Assembly (NCBI RefSeq): GCF_900116385.1
Contig: NZ_FPCI01000001.1
Coordinates: forward strand, 1,612,001 to 1,676,000
Reading direction: 5' to 3'
Length of the DNA: 64,000 nt
Source of the DNA: Pseudoxanthomonas sp. YR558
Lineage (GTDB): Bacteria; Pseudomonadota; Gammaproteobacteria; Xanthomonadales; Xanthomonadaceae
The notes beneath the pieces are model-generated. The model did not search any database. It saw only the letters and a program-made list of their open reading frames with translations, and was not told the DNA's origin. The position numbers were made by a program, and so were the translations under genes. Positions 17,202-26,287 of this stretch are shown here, piece by piece; positions within the stretch are counted from its first letter, which is position 1; each line of letters opens with the position of its first letter.

Positions 17202-19028
17202 TCATGGCGACGGCAGCGCCAGCCAGGTCAGGCGCCAGGCGCCGTCATGACGCCCACCGGCTCGGTAGTACGGCCAGAACAGCAGCGGCGGCCGGCTGGC
17301 GGGCTGCAGCGAAATGGCCGCGCCCTCCTCGCCGTCGGTCACCGGCAGCACCTGCAACCAGTCGTCCTGCGGGCCGTCGGGCAGACGGACGGTCTCTTCG
17401 GTCTTGAAGCCGTCGATCAGGTCGGTGGCGTAGGCCAGCGGGCCGCGCGTGAGCCCGACGTAATGCAGGTCCAGCACCTGCTGGTGGACCGCCGAGCCGT
17501 CCGGCGCGCGCGATTCCTGCACGTTGCGCAGCACCTGCCGGTGCAGGGTCGGCCGCAGCGGGAAGGCCAGTTGCACGTGGTCGTCGGAACGCCACAGGCG
17601 GCGCAGGACGAGGAAAGCACCGGGGACGACCGCGGCCTCCACGGGCTCGCCATTGACCGAGACCGTAGCGCCCTCGGCCCAGGATGGAATGCGCAGCTGC
17701 AGGTCGAACGTCGCGTCGCGCTGGGGATGCACGTCCAGCGACACGTCGCCGTCGAACGGATACCCGGTGTGCTGGCGCAGCACCACCGTCCCGGCTTGTG
17801 GGTGCGCCAGGCGCGCTTCGCCGGGCCCGTAGAGCTGCACGCGGACGGTGTCGCCGTCCACGGCGTACGCCAGCGACGGCAGTTCCTCCACCGCCATCGC
17901 GCCGCTGGACTTGCAGCACCGCCAGTAGGTGGTGTGCACGCGCCGCCCGTTCGGGAACGAGTAGTAGCACCAGTCCTCGCCATCCGGCGCCTGCGCGCCG
18001 AGCAGGTCGTTGTACGCGGTGCGCTCGATCTCTTCGGCGAAGCGCGCTTCGCCGGTGAGCTGCAGCAGCTCGCGGTTGAACTGGATCCACGACAGCAGCG
18101 AGCAGGTTTCCACGTAGGCATTCGGGCTGAAGCTGCCGCGTGCGTTGAACACTTCGCGCGAGCGATGGGCGACGCCGCCCCACGGTCCGCCGCCCAGGGT
18201 CAGGTGGTGCTTGCGGATGTTCTGCCAGATGCGCTCCAGCGTGTCGCGCAGGGCGGCGTCACCGGTGGCGCGGCACAGCTTCACGAGGGCGACCAGGTTC
18301 CAGAGCAGCTGGTAGGCCTTGCCGGTGGCGATCTCGGACGCATCGGCGCCGGCGTCGAGCGCGGGCAGCAGGCGCAATGCCGGATAGGCGTTCGCCTGCT
18401 CCAGCACGCGCTGGGCGAGCGCCAGGAAACGCGGCTCCGCGGTTTCGGCATGCAACTCCAGCGCGGCATCCATCAGCACCGTGGCCGACATGCCGTGGTG
18501 GTTGCCGAGCGTGGTGATGTCGATGCCGGACGCCAGCGCCTGCGCGCACAGGTCGGCGATACGTGCGGCGGCCTGCGTGTAGCGCGGATCCTGCAGGGCG
18601 CGCGCCGTCTCGACCAGGCCAAGGATCAGGTACGCATGCACCCAGATATCCCACGTGCGCAGCGCCGGCGCACCGTCCCAGCTGGGCGGCTTCGGCGGTT
18701 GCGGATGGAGGAAGCGGCGTTCTTCCGCGTAGGTACCCAGGTAGCCGTCGGCTTCCTGCACGGAGAGCAGGTAGTCGGCGACCGAACGCAGGTGCGCGCC
18801 CAGCGTCGCATCGCCGCTGCGGCCATAGGCGCGGGCGGCGGCCGACAGCCATTTGCCGGCGTGTTCGCCGTACCAGTCGCCCTCGGTGTTGCGCGCGCGG
18901 TGCTCGGGCGAGAACAGCGCGATGGCGGGGCTGTCCGGCGCAGTGATGAAGTGCGAGAGGCGGCCACGGAGGTTGGCCTCGAGGGCTGCGCCGAGGACGC
19001 CGTGCAGCTGGATGTGGTGCGGGGTCAT
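17202..19028 (-). CDS. GH127-family glycoside hydrolase (DUF1680, beta-L-arabinofuranosidase type)
   Basis: The 608-residue protein has the (alpha/alpha)6 catalytic domain of DUF1680/GH127. Landmarks are NTEGDWYGEHAGKWLSAAA, DGYLGTYAEERRF, ALGNHHG-like TTLGNHHGMSATVL, the block VETCSLLSWIQFN with its conserved Glu-Thr-Cys, and TTYWRCCKSSGAMAVEELPS. In characterised GH127 enzymes Glu and Cys residues in equivalent blocks bind zinc and catalyse hydrolysis of beta-L-arabinofuranose; here both Cys pairs are present. No signal peptide is visible, so a cytoplasmic site is likely. The ATG overlaps the preceding stop (ATGA), giving translational coupling in the six-gene operon. Confidence 0.83.
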   Translation of the reverse strand: MTPHHIQLHGVLGAALEANLRGRLSHFITAPDSPAIALFSPEHRARNTEGDWYGEHAGKWLSAAARAYGRSGDATLGAHLRSVADYLLSVQEADGYLGTYAEERRFLHPQPPKPPSWDGAPALRTWDIWVHAYLILGLVETARALQDPRYTQAAARIADLCAQALASGIDITTLGNHHGMSATVLMDAALELHAETAEPRFLALAQRVLEQANAYPALRLLPALDAGADASEIATGKAYQLLWNLVALVKLCRATGDAALRDTLERIWQNIRKHHLTLGGGPWGGVAHRSREVFNARGSFSPNAYVETCSLLSWIQFNRELLQLTGEARFAEEIERTAYNDLLGAQAPDGEDWCYYSFPNGRRVHTTYWRCCKSSGAMAVEELPSLAYAVDGDTVRVQLYGPGEARLAHPQAGTVVLRQHTGYPFDGDVSLDVHPQRDATFDLQLRIPSWAEGATVSVNGEPVEAAVVPGAFLVLRRLWRSDDHVQLAFPLRPTLHRQVLRNVQESRAPDGSAVHQQVLDLHYVGLTRGPLAYATDLIDGFKTEETVRLPDGPQDDWLQVLPVTDGEEGAAISLQPASRPPLLFWPYYRAGGRHDGAWRLTWLALPSP

Positions 19029-21829
19029 TGCTTCAGGTACCTGGCCAGGTCGTCGATCTGCTGCGCGCTCAAGCCGGCCGCGTGCGGGCGCATCACGCCG
19101 CGGCTGAGCGCATCGACGATGCGGGTGTGGGGGCGCGTGGCGATCACCGCGCGCGGGGGAATATTGCCTTGCGGATGGTCGTGGCAGGCAGCGCAGCGCT
19201 GCGTGTACAACGTTGCCGCCGGCACGCCGGCCAGCCGCGCATCGACGGCGACCTCCTGCGTGGCGGTGGCGACCGGCGTGCGATCGGTGACCCGCTTGCC
19301 GCCACGGCCGAAGGCCTGGATGCGGTCGGTGCCGACGAACACCTGCCCGCCGCCGAACGCGGGCTGGTTGTACTTGCCGCTGGTGAACAGTTCGCCCGGC
19401 GCGCTGCGCCACACGATCTCGAGCGAGCGCGCGTCCAGGGCATAGAGCACGGGCCGTGGCGCATCGCCACCGGCCAGCGAGGCCGAGCGCGGTGCGTTCT
19501 CGTCGAGGATCCAGACCAGCGCATCGTCGGTGCCGCGGCTGGTCACCACCGGCGAACCGGGATTGCCGAGCACCAGCGTGGGATGCGCGCGATCGACGCG
19601 CAGGAACGGCGCGTCCGGCGACGTGCGGTCGACGCGCAGGCGCACCACCGACGGCGCGATGCTGACCGACGAGCCGGGCGCCTGCTTGGTGTTGCCGGTG
19701 ACGACGACGTACTCGGCGCCCGAGCCATCGCGGTACACCGCGGGCACCGAACGGGCGCGGGCCAGGTCGAGCGCCGCATCGTCTTCCGAATACGGGCCGA
19801 ACACGTTGAGCGGCCCGCGCGTGCCGAACGGTCGCTGCGGCGACGGCGCCAGCAGCGAGCGATCGCTTGCGGCATCGGTGCTGCAGGGCGCACGGCGATC
19901 GAGCGCACCGGGCAGGCGATCGCGATCCAGCAGATAGACGTTGCCTTGCTTGCCGCCCACGGTCATCAGCCGGCGGCCACCCTCGCCCGCTGCATCCGGG
20001 AACAGCGCCACGCCGCCCGAGCCGAGGTCGATGTCCCTTTCGGCCGTGGTCCAGTAGTTGAACGGCGTATACGTGCCGCGCAACGCGAAACCCTTCTCGT
20101 CCGACGAGGCCAGCTTCAGCACCGACTGCGCCCAGTCGCCGTCGGACGGCTGGTAACCGCCGAAGCCGCTGCCGGTGACCACATACACGTGGCCCTCGGC
20201 ATCGACGGCAGGACCGCCCGCACCCCAGATGCCGCCACTGCCCCGGTGCGGCATGGCGACGGAAGCGAACGCACCGCTGACACGTGGATGACGTGTATCC
20301 ACCGCAGCGATCCAGCCCGTCTCCGATTCGCCGAACACGATGTACAGCTGCGAACCATCGGGACTGAGGTTCAACGCACCGCGCTGCACGCGGAAATCGA
20401 ACTTGCGCTTCGGCGGCACCGGCGACGGGCCGGCGTTGGTGTTGAGGCGGTTGAAGGCGGCTTCGTCGAGCATCACCGGCCAGCCCGGCAGCACGCGGCC
20501 GCTACCCAGCTCGAGCGCATAGGCCTGCCACCGGTGCTGCGGGTCGCAATGGGTCACGTACAACCGGCCCTGCGCGACATCGATCACCGGCGTGCTCAGG
20601 ATGCCGGTAGGCACGCCATCGAGCGGCGCCGGCTGCAGGCGGCACGGCTCACCCAGGCGCGTCTTCCAGAGGATGCGCCCTGGCGCGACGTCGCCCTGGC
20701 GCGCCGCGTTGATCGCATAGACATGACCGTTGTTGCTGGCGGCGATGACGACGTCATGCCGCTCGCCGGTCTGCGGACCCGACGTGATCGCCAGCCGATC
20801 GACATACAGCGGCGAAGCGTACAGGCGCGCGTCGCTGCCGTTGTCGGCATCGAGCGGTGGCGATTCCCATACCAGGCCGAAATCCTTCGCGCCGACGGTA
20901 GCCGGCGTCAGGACGTTTTCGTCGCGGCGCCAGCCGGTGCGTGCGGCATCGACGTGGAAGGTGGCGCGACGTACCTGGCCGGGTGCGCCGGTCGGCGCGG
21001 GCGCGGATGCGTCAGGGATCGCTGGCGCATCCCGCACGTCGGCATGCGCCGACCACAGGATGGCGTTGAGCAGCACATGGCGCACGGAGGGTTGGCCGAG
21101 CGCATCGAGGTAGTGCCCACCGGTGAAGACGACGACGCGCCCACCGTCGGCGCGCTCGTGGGCCCAGGCCACGTCGGTCCGCTCGGCGATGTCCTCGATC
21201 ACGGGTTCGCCGTCGCGGAACTGCGGATGCAGCACGGCCTGCAGCAGCGGCGTGCGCGCGCCGGTGCCGCGGAAGGTGGGATAGAACTCGTCGCGGTAGG
21301 CGAAGGGCCGCATGCCGGCGGTGACGGGGTGCGCGGCCGGTTCGAGCGTCGTCCACTCGGTGGTGCGATCGAACATGCCCACGCGCACCGCGCCCAGCCA
21401 ACGCGCGAGACCGAAATCATGGCCTTGCGGCACCGTCGAGGCCTGGTGCAGCGCGACGACGCCAGCGCCGCGCTGCATGGCGGCGTCGAAGGCCGCGCGA
21501 TGCGCAGGATCGCGCAGCGGATGCTTCTCCAGGCCATCGAAGTACAACACCACCGTATCCGCTTGCGCGAGCGCGGCGGGATCGGTCGGCCAGCCGTCGG
21601 GATAGGCCTGCACGCGCACGCGCCCGGACGCTTCCTCTTCGAGCATCTGCTGCAGGTGGCGGATGCCTGCCGGATACGCATGCCGACCCGGACCTTCGCT
21701 GGCCGGGCCGCCGATCAGCACGACCGTCTTCGGCGCTCCGGCGGAGCAGGCCACCAGCGCGCAGGCGAGCACCAGCGCGACCACCCAACGACAGGCGCGC
21801 GACAACCCGCGTGCGCGCCCGCCTGGCAT
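19025..21829 (-). CDS. ThuA / PQQ-like beta-propeller / cytochrome c fusion lipoprotein
   Basis: The 934-residue protein begins with a signal sequence and lipobox (LVAC near residue 27). A ThuA-like domain (about 35-265) contains GAGVVALHQAS, HPVTAGMRPFAY and VVFTGGHYLDALG. A long quinoprotein-like propeller follows (about 290-830) with repeated strand patterns such as VVIAASNNGHVYAINAA and GGPAVDAEGHVYVVTGSG. The C-terminal cytochrome c domain has the haem site CAACH near residue 879 and a candidate Met ligand in RGVMRPHAAG. The start ATG at 21827-21829 shares one base with the preceding stop. A periplasmic redox or dehydrogenase role is inferred from the domains. The combination is unusual. 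Confidence 0.8.
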   Translation of the reverse strand: MPGGRARGLSRACRWVVALVLACALVACSAGAPKTVVLIGGPASEGPGRHAYPAGIRHLQQMLEEEASGRVRVQAYPDGWPTDPAALAQADTVVLYFDGLEKHPLRDPAHRAAFDAAMQRGAGVVALHQASTVPQGHDFGLARWLGAVRVGMFDRTTEWTTLEPAAHPVTAGMRPFAYRDEFYPTFRGTGARTPLLQAVLHPQFRDGEPVIEDIAERTDVAWAHERADGGRVVVFTGGHYLDALGQPSVRHVLLNAILWSAHADVRDAPAIPDASAPAPTGAPGQVRRATFHVDAARTGWRRDENVLTPATVGAKDFGLVWESPPLDADNGSDARLYASPLYVDRLAITSGPQTGERHDVVIAASNNGHVYAINAARQGDVAPGRILWKTRLGEPCRLQPAPLDGVPTGILSTPVIDVAQGRLYVTHCDPQHRWQAYALELGSGRVLPGWPVMLDEAAFNRLNTNAGPSPVPPKRKFDFRVQRGALNLSPDGSQLYIVFGESETGWIAAVDTRHPRVSGAFASVAMPHRGSGGIWGAGGPAVDAEGHVYVVTGSGFGGYQPSDGDWAQSVLKLASSDEKGFALRGTYTPFNYWTTAERDIDLGSGGVALFPDAAGEGGRRLMTVGGKQGNVYLLDRDRLPGALDRRAPCSTDAASDRSLLAPSPQRPFGTRGPLNVFGPYSEDDAALDLARARSVPAVYRDGSGAEYVVVTGNTKQAPGSSVSIAPSVVRLRVDRTSPDAPFLRVDRAHPTLVLGNPGSPVVTSRGTDDALVWILDENAPRSASLAGGDAPRPVLYALDARSLEIVWRSAPGELFTSGKYNQPAFGGGQVFVGTDRIQAFGRGGKRVTDRTPVATATQEVAVDARLAGVPAATLYTQRCAACHDHPQGNIPPRAVIATRPHTRIVDALSRGVMRPHAAGLSAQQIDDLARYLKQ

Positions 21830-24015
21830 CACGCCGCATCCACCACGCAACGGAAACCGATGCGACCGGAGCGATCCTTGCCCGGCGCCATCAGCAGCAG
21901 CTTGCCGTGCTGGTCCAGCCGTTTGGCCTGGGGGAAATACCAGTGCGACGTGCGCGGCTCGTAGTCGCTGCCGCCGCGCACGATGGCCGCGCGCGTGTGC
22001 TCGTCGTGGAACTCATCCGTCCACTGCCAGACATGGCCCACCAGGTCCATCACGCCGAATGGACTGGCCCCGGCGGGAAACGCACCGACATCGGCCGGTG
22101 GCGGCAGCACGCGACCGCGGAACACCGGCGGCGCGGCATCGTCGCGCCAGGCATCGCCCCACGGATACAGGCGGCCGTCGGTGCTCTGTGCGGCGTATTG
22201 CCATTCCCAGCCGTGCGGCAGACGCTTGCCCGCCCATGCGGCGTAGGCGCGCGCATCTTCCAGCGACACCCAGGTGACCGGCTTGTTGTCCCAGCCCGCC
22301 TGCGGTGCGCCATCGCGCCAGTCGCGGAGGAAATTCAGCGCATCGCGTGGCGCATAGCCGGTGGCGTCGATGAAGGCCTTGAACTGCGCATTCGTCACCA
22401 GGTGGCGATCGATGTGGAACGGCGCGACCTGCATGCGCTGGCGATGGTGGCGGCGCGCGGTCGGTTCCCACGGGAACTGCACGTCCACGCCTTCCCACAC
22501 CTGCCCTTCGATCTCGATGCCCTGCACGGCGAACAGGAACTCGCCACCAGGAATCGTCACCATGCCGTCCGGTGCCGTGGCCTGTGGCGTGGTCGCGGCG
22601 ATCGGCTGCAAGGCCTGCGGCAGTGCGGTCCATCGTGCGGACAACGACGCCAGCGGTGTGGCGGCATGCGTGGCCATCTGCGCGAGGAACGCCTCCAGGC
22701 CTTCTTCCTCCACGCCCGACCGCAGCGCCAGCAGCGCGCCGAAGCCACGGCCTTCCAGGGTCGTCTCCAGGATCGCGTGGCCGTCGATGATGCGCGGCTG
22801 CAGTACCGTGCCGTTCCACAGGTCGACATAGCGCGTGCCGTCGACATGCGGCACGGCGAGTTGCTCACCGGCGATCGCGTACTCGTGGCGGTTGACCAGC
22901 GTCCACAACGTGCGGCCCTCGCCCGGGAAGCGGCTGGCGAAGATGCCGGCCTGCAGCGTGCGCTCGTACGGGCGCCAGTCCAGGCTGACCAGCAACGGTG
23001 CGAAGCGGCGGTAGATCGTGGCGATGCGGCGCAGTGAGGCGGCGTCGCGCGGGGTCAGCTGGTTCCACAAGCCCCACACGTTCTCCCACGCGTTGTAGCC
23101 CACGCCATTGAAGAAGATGTACTGCAGGTCGTGGTTGCGGTCGCGGCCCCAGCGGTTCTCGTAGTTGATCATGTGGCGCGGTTCCAGCCACTTGAACTTC
23201 GCTACCGGCGGCACGACCTCGTTCGGCGCCTTCTTGCCCCAGCTCTGCACGTTCCAGATCAGGTGTTCTTCGGCGCTGATCGTGGATTCCGGCTGCACCA
23301 CCACCGGATGGCCCAGCGCATCGCAGGCATCGAAGAACGCGCGCGGCACGCCGTTGTAGGTGTCGCCGTTGATGCCGTCCGCACCGACCGCCTTGACGAT
23401 CTGCGCGATGGCCTGCCAGTCCGGCGCGCCTTCGTCGCGGGTACCGTTGTCCCACGGCATGGTGGTGAGGAACACGCGCACGCCACGTCGGTGGAAATCG
23501 TCGACCGCACCGCGCAGCGCCTCCAGCCCGCCCGGCAGGCTGCGTGCCAGATCGAACTGGTTGCGATCGTCCACGCCGATGTTGGGATACACGCACCACA
23601 GCAGCACGCTGTCCAGGCCGCCGAAGCGCGCTTCCAGATCATCGAGGTAGCGGTCGACGGTGTAGCGGCCGGCGACGGGATCGTAGAGGTAGCGGTCCTC
23701 GACCATCGCCTGCGCATGCACGAAGTTGCGCTGCGCCCATTGCAGTTCCGGCCGGCGGTAGTTGGCATCGTCGTAACCGATGCGCGTGAGGTGCTCGCGC
23801 CGCCAGTCCTTCAGCTCGGCGACCCAGTCGTCGGCCGAGGCGTTGGCATCGATCTTCCATTGGCCGATGTCGGCGAACGGCCAGCCCGGCGCCTTGCCCG
23901 GCGTGGGCAGGTAGCGCTGCGTGGTGACGTGGGAAAACTTGTATTCGGTCTTCACCACGTGCGTGTCGTCGTGACCAGCGGCATCGTGGGAATCGGGGAA
24001 CGTGGGAGTGCTCAT
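21829..24015 (-). CDS. Glycosidase-like TIM-barrel domain fused to a SUMF1/formylglycine-enzyme-like domain
   Basis: The 728-residue protein has no signal peptide. The N-terminal ~450 residues look like a TIM-barrel glycosidase: DSVLLWCVYPNIGVDDRNQF, VFLTTMPWDNGTRDEGAPDW, VGADGINGDTYNGVP, VVQPESTIS and FFNGVGYNAWENVWG. A beta-sandwich-like segment ends near residue 470. The C-terminal domain (about 490-728) is of the SUMF1 fold, with MVTIPGGEFLF, HIDRHLVTNAQFKAFIDATG, PVTWVSLEDARAYAAWAGKR, GHVWQWTDEF and the end GRIGFRC. By eye, the two catalytic Cys of formylglycine-generating enzymes after RGGS are replaced by Glu and His. The barrel family is not recognised with confidence. Confidence 0.72.
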   Translation of the reverse strand: MSTPTFPDSHDAAGHDDTHVVKTEYKFSHVTTQRYLPTPGKAPGWPFADIGQWKIDANASADDWVAELKDWRREHLTRIGYDDANYRRPELQWAQRNFVHAQAMVEDRYLYDPVAGRYTVDRYLDDLEARFGGLDSVLLWCVYPNIGVDDRNQFDLARSLPGGLEALRGAVDDFHRRGVRVFLTTMPWDNGTRDEGAPDWQAIAQIVKAVGADGINGDTYNGVPRAFFDACDALGHPVVVQPESTISAEEHLIWNVQSWGKKAPNEVVPPVAKFKWLEPRHMINYENRWGRDRNHDLQYIFFNGVGYNAWENVWGLWNQLTPRDAASLRRIATIYRRFAPLLVSLDWRPYERTLQAGIFASRFPGEGRTLWTLVNRHEYAIAGEQLAVPHVDGTRYVDLWNGTVLQPRIIDGHAILETTLEGRGFGALLALRSGVEEEGLEAFLAQMATHAATPLASLSARWTALPQALQPIAATTPQATAPDGMVTIPGGEFLFAVQGIEIEGQVWEGVDVQFPWEPTARRHHRQRMQVAPFHIDRHLVTNAQFKAFIDATGYAPRDALNFLRDWRDGAPQAGWDNKPVTWVSLEDARAYAAWAGKRLPHGWEWQYAAQSTDGRLYPWGDAWRDDAAPPVFRGRVLPPPADVGAFPAGASPFGVMDLVGHVWQWTDEFHDEHTRAAIVRGGSDYEPRTSHWYFPQAKRLDQHGKLLLMAPGKDRSGRIGFRCVVDAA

Positions 24016-24042
24016 GGGGAGATCTTGGATCGGGACGATGGA

Positions 24043-24993
24043 TCAGTCGCGGGGAAGGCCGCAGTAGGTCGCCAGGGCGGCCTGCTGCGAAGGTGCGTCG
24101 GCATGCCCGGCGAGCCAGGCTTCGACTTCCGGGCGCGCCGGGATGCTGGTCTGCGCGCCCAGCCGGGTGCAGGCGAGCGCGGACGCCGCGCTGGCGAAGC
24201 GTAGCGCGTCCGCTAGCCCGGCATGCTCGGCCAGGCGGGCTGCCAGCGCACCGCAGAACGTGTCGCCGGCCGCGGTCGTATCCACGGCGTCGATCGGGAA
24301 CGCGGGCTGCAGGAAGATTTCACCGCCCCGTCGTGCGAAGCAACCACGCGCGCCAAGCGTCACGATCACGCAGGGCACCGGCAGGCGTGCCGCCTGCGCG
24401 GCCACGGGACCTTCGCCGGCCAAGGTGGCCAGTTCGCCTTCGTTGACGACCAGCACATCGACGCTGTCCAGCAGGCCCGCGGGCAACGGGGTGGCGGGGG
24501 CGGCATTCAACACCACCCGCACGCCGGCCTCGCGGGCAAGCCGGGCGTAGCTGGCCACGCTGTCCAACGGTGTTTCCAGTTGCAGCAGCAGGTGGCTGAT
24601 GCCGCGCAGCGAAGGAAGATGGTGCGGCATCAATCCCGCGTTGGCGCCCGGCGCGACGGTGATCGCGTTCTCCGCGTCGTCGGACAGGCAGATGAAGGCG
24701 GTGCCGCTGGCGGTATCCGGCACGCGCACGATGTGCATGGCCACGTCGGCGTCGGCGAGGGCGGCTTCGAGCACCGCCGCGTACAGATCGTCACCGAGCG
24801 CGAGCAGCATGCGAGTCGGCACGCCGCCGGCACGCGCACTGGCGACGGCCTGGTTGGCGCCTTTGCCGCCCGGAAACGTCGCGAACTCACGACCCAATAC
24901 CGTCTCGCCCGGCGCCGGCACATGCGCCGCACGCACGACGAAATCGAGGTTGGCCGACCCCGCGACCAGCACGCCGCCCTGGCCGCGGCTCAT
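24043..24993 (-). CDS. rbsK: Ribokinase-like PfkB family sugar kinase
   Basis: This is a 316-residue PfkB-family kinase close in layout to ribokinase. It has GSANLDFVVRAAHVPAPGET, FPGGKGANQAVASARAG (N-terminal PfkB signature, near residue 43), VILNAAP-like RVVLNAAPATPLP, VVNEGELATLAG, IVTLGARGCFAR and the C-terminal signature DTTAAGDTFCGALAARL with the catalytic Asp. Ribokinases phosphorylate ribose at O-5. In an operon with a GH127 enzyme the true substrate could be another pentose or a nucleoside-derived sugar, so rbsK is a family-level name. Its ATG overlaps the stop of the serine hydrolase gene (ATGA). Confidence 0.82.
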   Translation of the reverse strand: MSRGQGGVLVAGSANLDFVVRAAHVPAPGETVLGREFATFPGGKGANQAVASARAGGVPTRMLLALGDDLYAAVLEAALADADVAMHIVRVPDTASGTAFICLSDDAENAITVAPGANAGLMPHHLPSLRGISHLLLQLETPLDSVASYARLAREAGVRVVLNAAPATPLPAGLLDSVDVLVVNEGELATLAGEGPVAAQAARLPVPCVIVTLGARGCFARRGGEIFLQPAFPIDAVDTTAAGDTFCGALAARLAEHAGLADALRFASAASALACTRLGAQTSIPARPEVEAWLAGHADAPSQQAALATYCGLPRD

Positions 24994-26273
24994 GGTGTCG
25001 CCGCCGAGTAGACCGCGCGATAGAACGGCGTGGCCAGCTTGGGCAACGGAGGTGCTCCGTCGGTGGGCAGGTGCTGCGACAGCAGCAGGATCACCAGGCC
25101 GCGTTCGCGGTCGATGGTGAAGTACGTCGACGCGGCACCGGACCAGCCGAACTGCCCGCGCGATCCGGGACGCGCACTGATCGCCGGGTCGGTGACGACG
25201 TAGCCGCCGAGGCCGAAGCCTTCGCCCGGCTCGGGGGCGGGCACCGGCGGATCGAAGCCCGCGAGCTGGTCGGACATCATCATTGCCACGGTGTCTTCGC
25301 GCAGCAGGCGAACGCCCTCGAGCACGCCACCGTCGGCCAGCATCCGCGCGAAGCGCAGGTAGTCGGCGACGGTTGAATAGAGGCCACCGGCACCGCTCGT
25401 GTAGGGGCGCAGGCGGACGCCGGGTTCGCGTGCGGACGGTGTATCGGCCAGGACGCGTTGCCCTGCGGCATCGCGCGTGGTCAGCGCCATGATGCGGCCA
25501 CGTTGCGCCGGGGGCACTTCGAAGCCGGTGTCGTGCAGGGCGAGCGGCACGAAGATGCGCGTACGCAGGAAGGTCTCGAACGATTGACCGCTGGCGACTT
25601 CGATGACCCGCGCCAGCACTTCGGTATTGACGCCGTCATAGCGGAAACGCGTGCCCGGCTCGGTACCAAGCGGCGCGCGTGCGACGCGGTCCGCGTAGCT
25701 GGAGAGATCCGTGGCTTCTTCCGGCGCCTGCGCCTTCAGCAGGGCCGATGCCACACGGATGTCGTCGCCACCCGTGACGAAACCGGCGGTGTGCGTCAGC
25801 AAGTGCCGCACGGTCAGCGGGCGCTGCACCGGCATCAATGTTGGCGCCTCGACGCTGCCACCCGCGACCCGCTGCAGACCCGCGAATGCGGGCAGGTAGG
25901 TGGCTACCGGGGCATCGAGGTGCAGCCTGCCCTCTTCCACCAGCATCAATGCCGCCACCGAGGTGACGGGCTTGGTCATGGAGTAGATGCGAAAGATCGC
26001 GTCCTCGCGCAGCGGATGCTGGCCTTGAAGGTCGGCATGGCCGAACGCACCGCGGTAGACCACGGCGCCATGATCGGCGACCACGGCGACGGCGCCCAGG
26101 TAGCCGGCTTTGCCGATGTCCTGCGTGAGCAGCGTATCCATCGGCGCACGCGGGAGCGGCGGCGGAGTGGCGGTCGCGCAGGCCGCGAGCGAGAGCATCA
26201 GGACCATCCAAAGCCCGCGCCGCCCTGGAGAGGGAGCGGCGCGGGTGGATGCAGCGTGGGGGAGTGCCGGCAT
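24990..26273 (-). CDS. Serine hydrolase, beta-lactamase class C/EstB-like lipoprotein
   Basis: The 427-residue protein starts at ATG 26271-26273, 14 bases after the TonB receptor gene. A hydrophobic segment ends in the lipobox LAAC (near residue 32), so it is probably membrane-anchored in the periplasm. The nucleophile motif SMTK (SxxK) lies near residue 95. The place of the YxN motif reads YDG (followed by VN), and the KTG/HxG box reads WSG in QFGWSGAAST. Those variants point to an esterase- or peptidase-like enzyme and not a beta-lactamase. In this operon a carbohydrate-ester substrate is possible but unproven. Confidence 0.82.
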   Translation of the reverse strand: MPALPHAASTRAAPSPGRRGLWMVLMLSLAACATATPPPLPRAPMDTLLTQDIGKAGYLGAVAVVADHGAVVYRGAFGHADLQGQHPLREDAIFRIYSMTKPVTSVAALMLVEEGRLHLDAPVATYLPAFAGLQRVAGGSVEAPTLMPVQRPLTVRHLLTHTAGFVTGGDDIRVASALLKAQAPEEATDLSSYADRVARAPLGTEPGTRFRYDGVNTEVLARVIEVASGQSFETFLRTRIFVPLALHDTGFEVPPAQRGRIMALTTRDAAGQRVLADTPSAREPGVRLRPYTSGAGGLYSTVADYLRFARMLADGGVLEGVRLLREDTVAMMMSDQLAGFDPPVPAPEPGEGFGLGGYVVTDPAISARPGSRGQFGWSGAASTYFTIDRERGLVILLLSQHLPTDGAPPLPKLATPFYRAVYSAATP

Positions 26274-26287
26274 CCGCAGATCGTGGA

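Noticed and set aside
24990..26273. Beta-lactamase resistance gene
   Set aside because: The SxxK motif is present but YxN and KTG/HxG are replaced by YDG and WSG, which fits an esterase- or peptidase-like family in a sugar operon.
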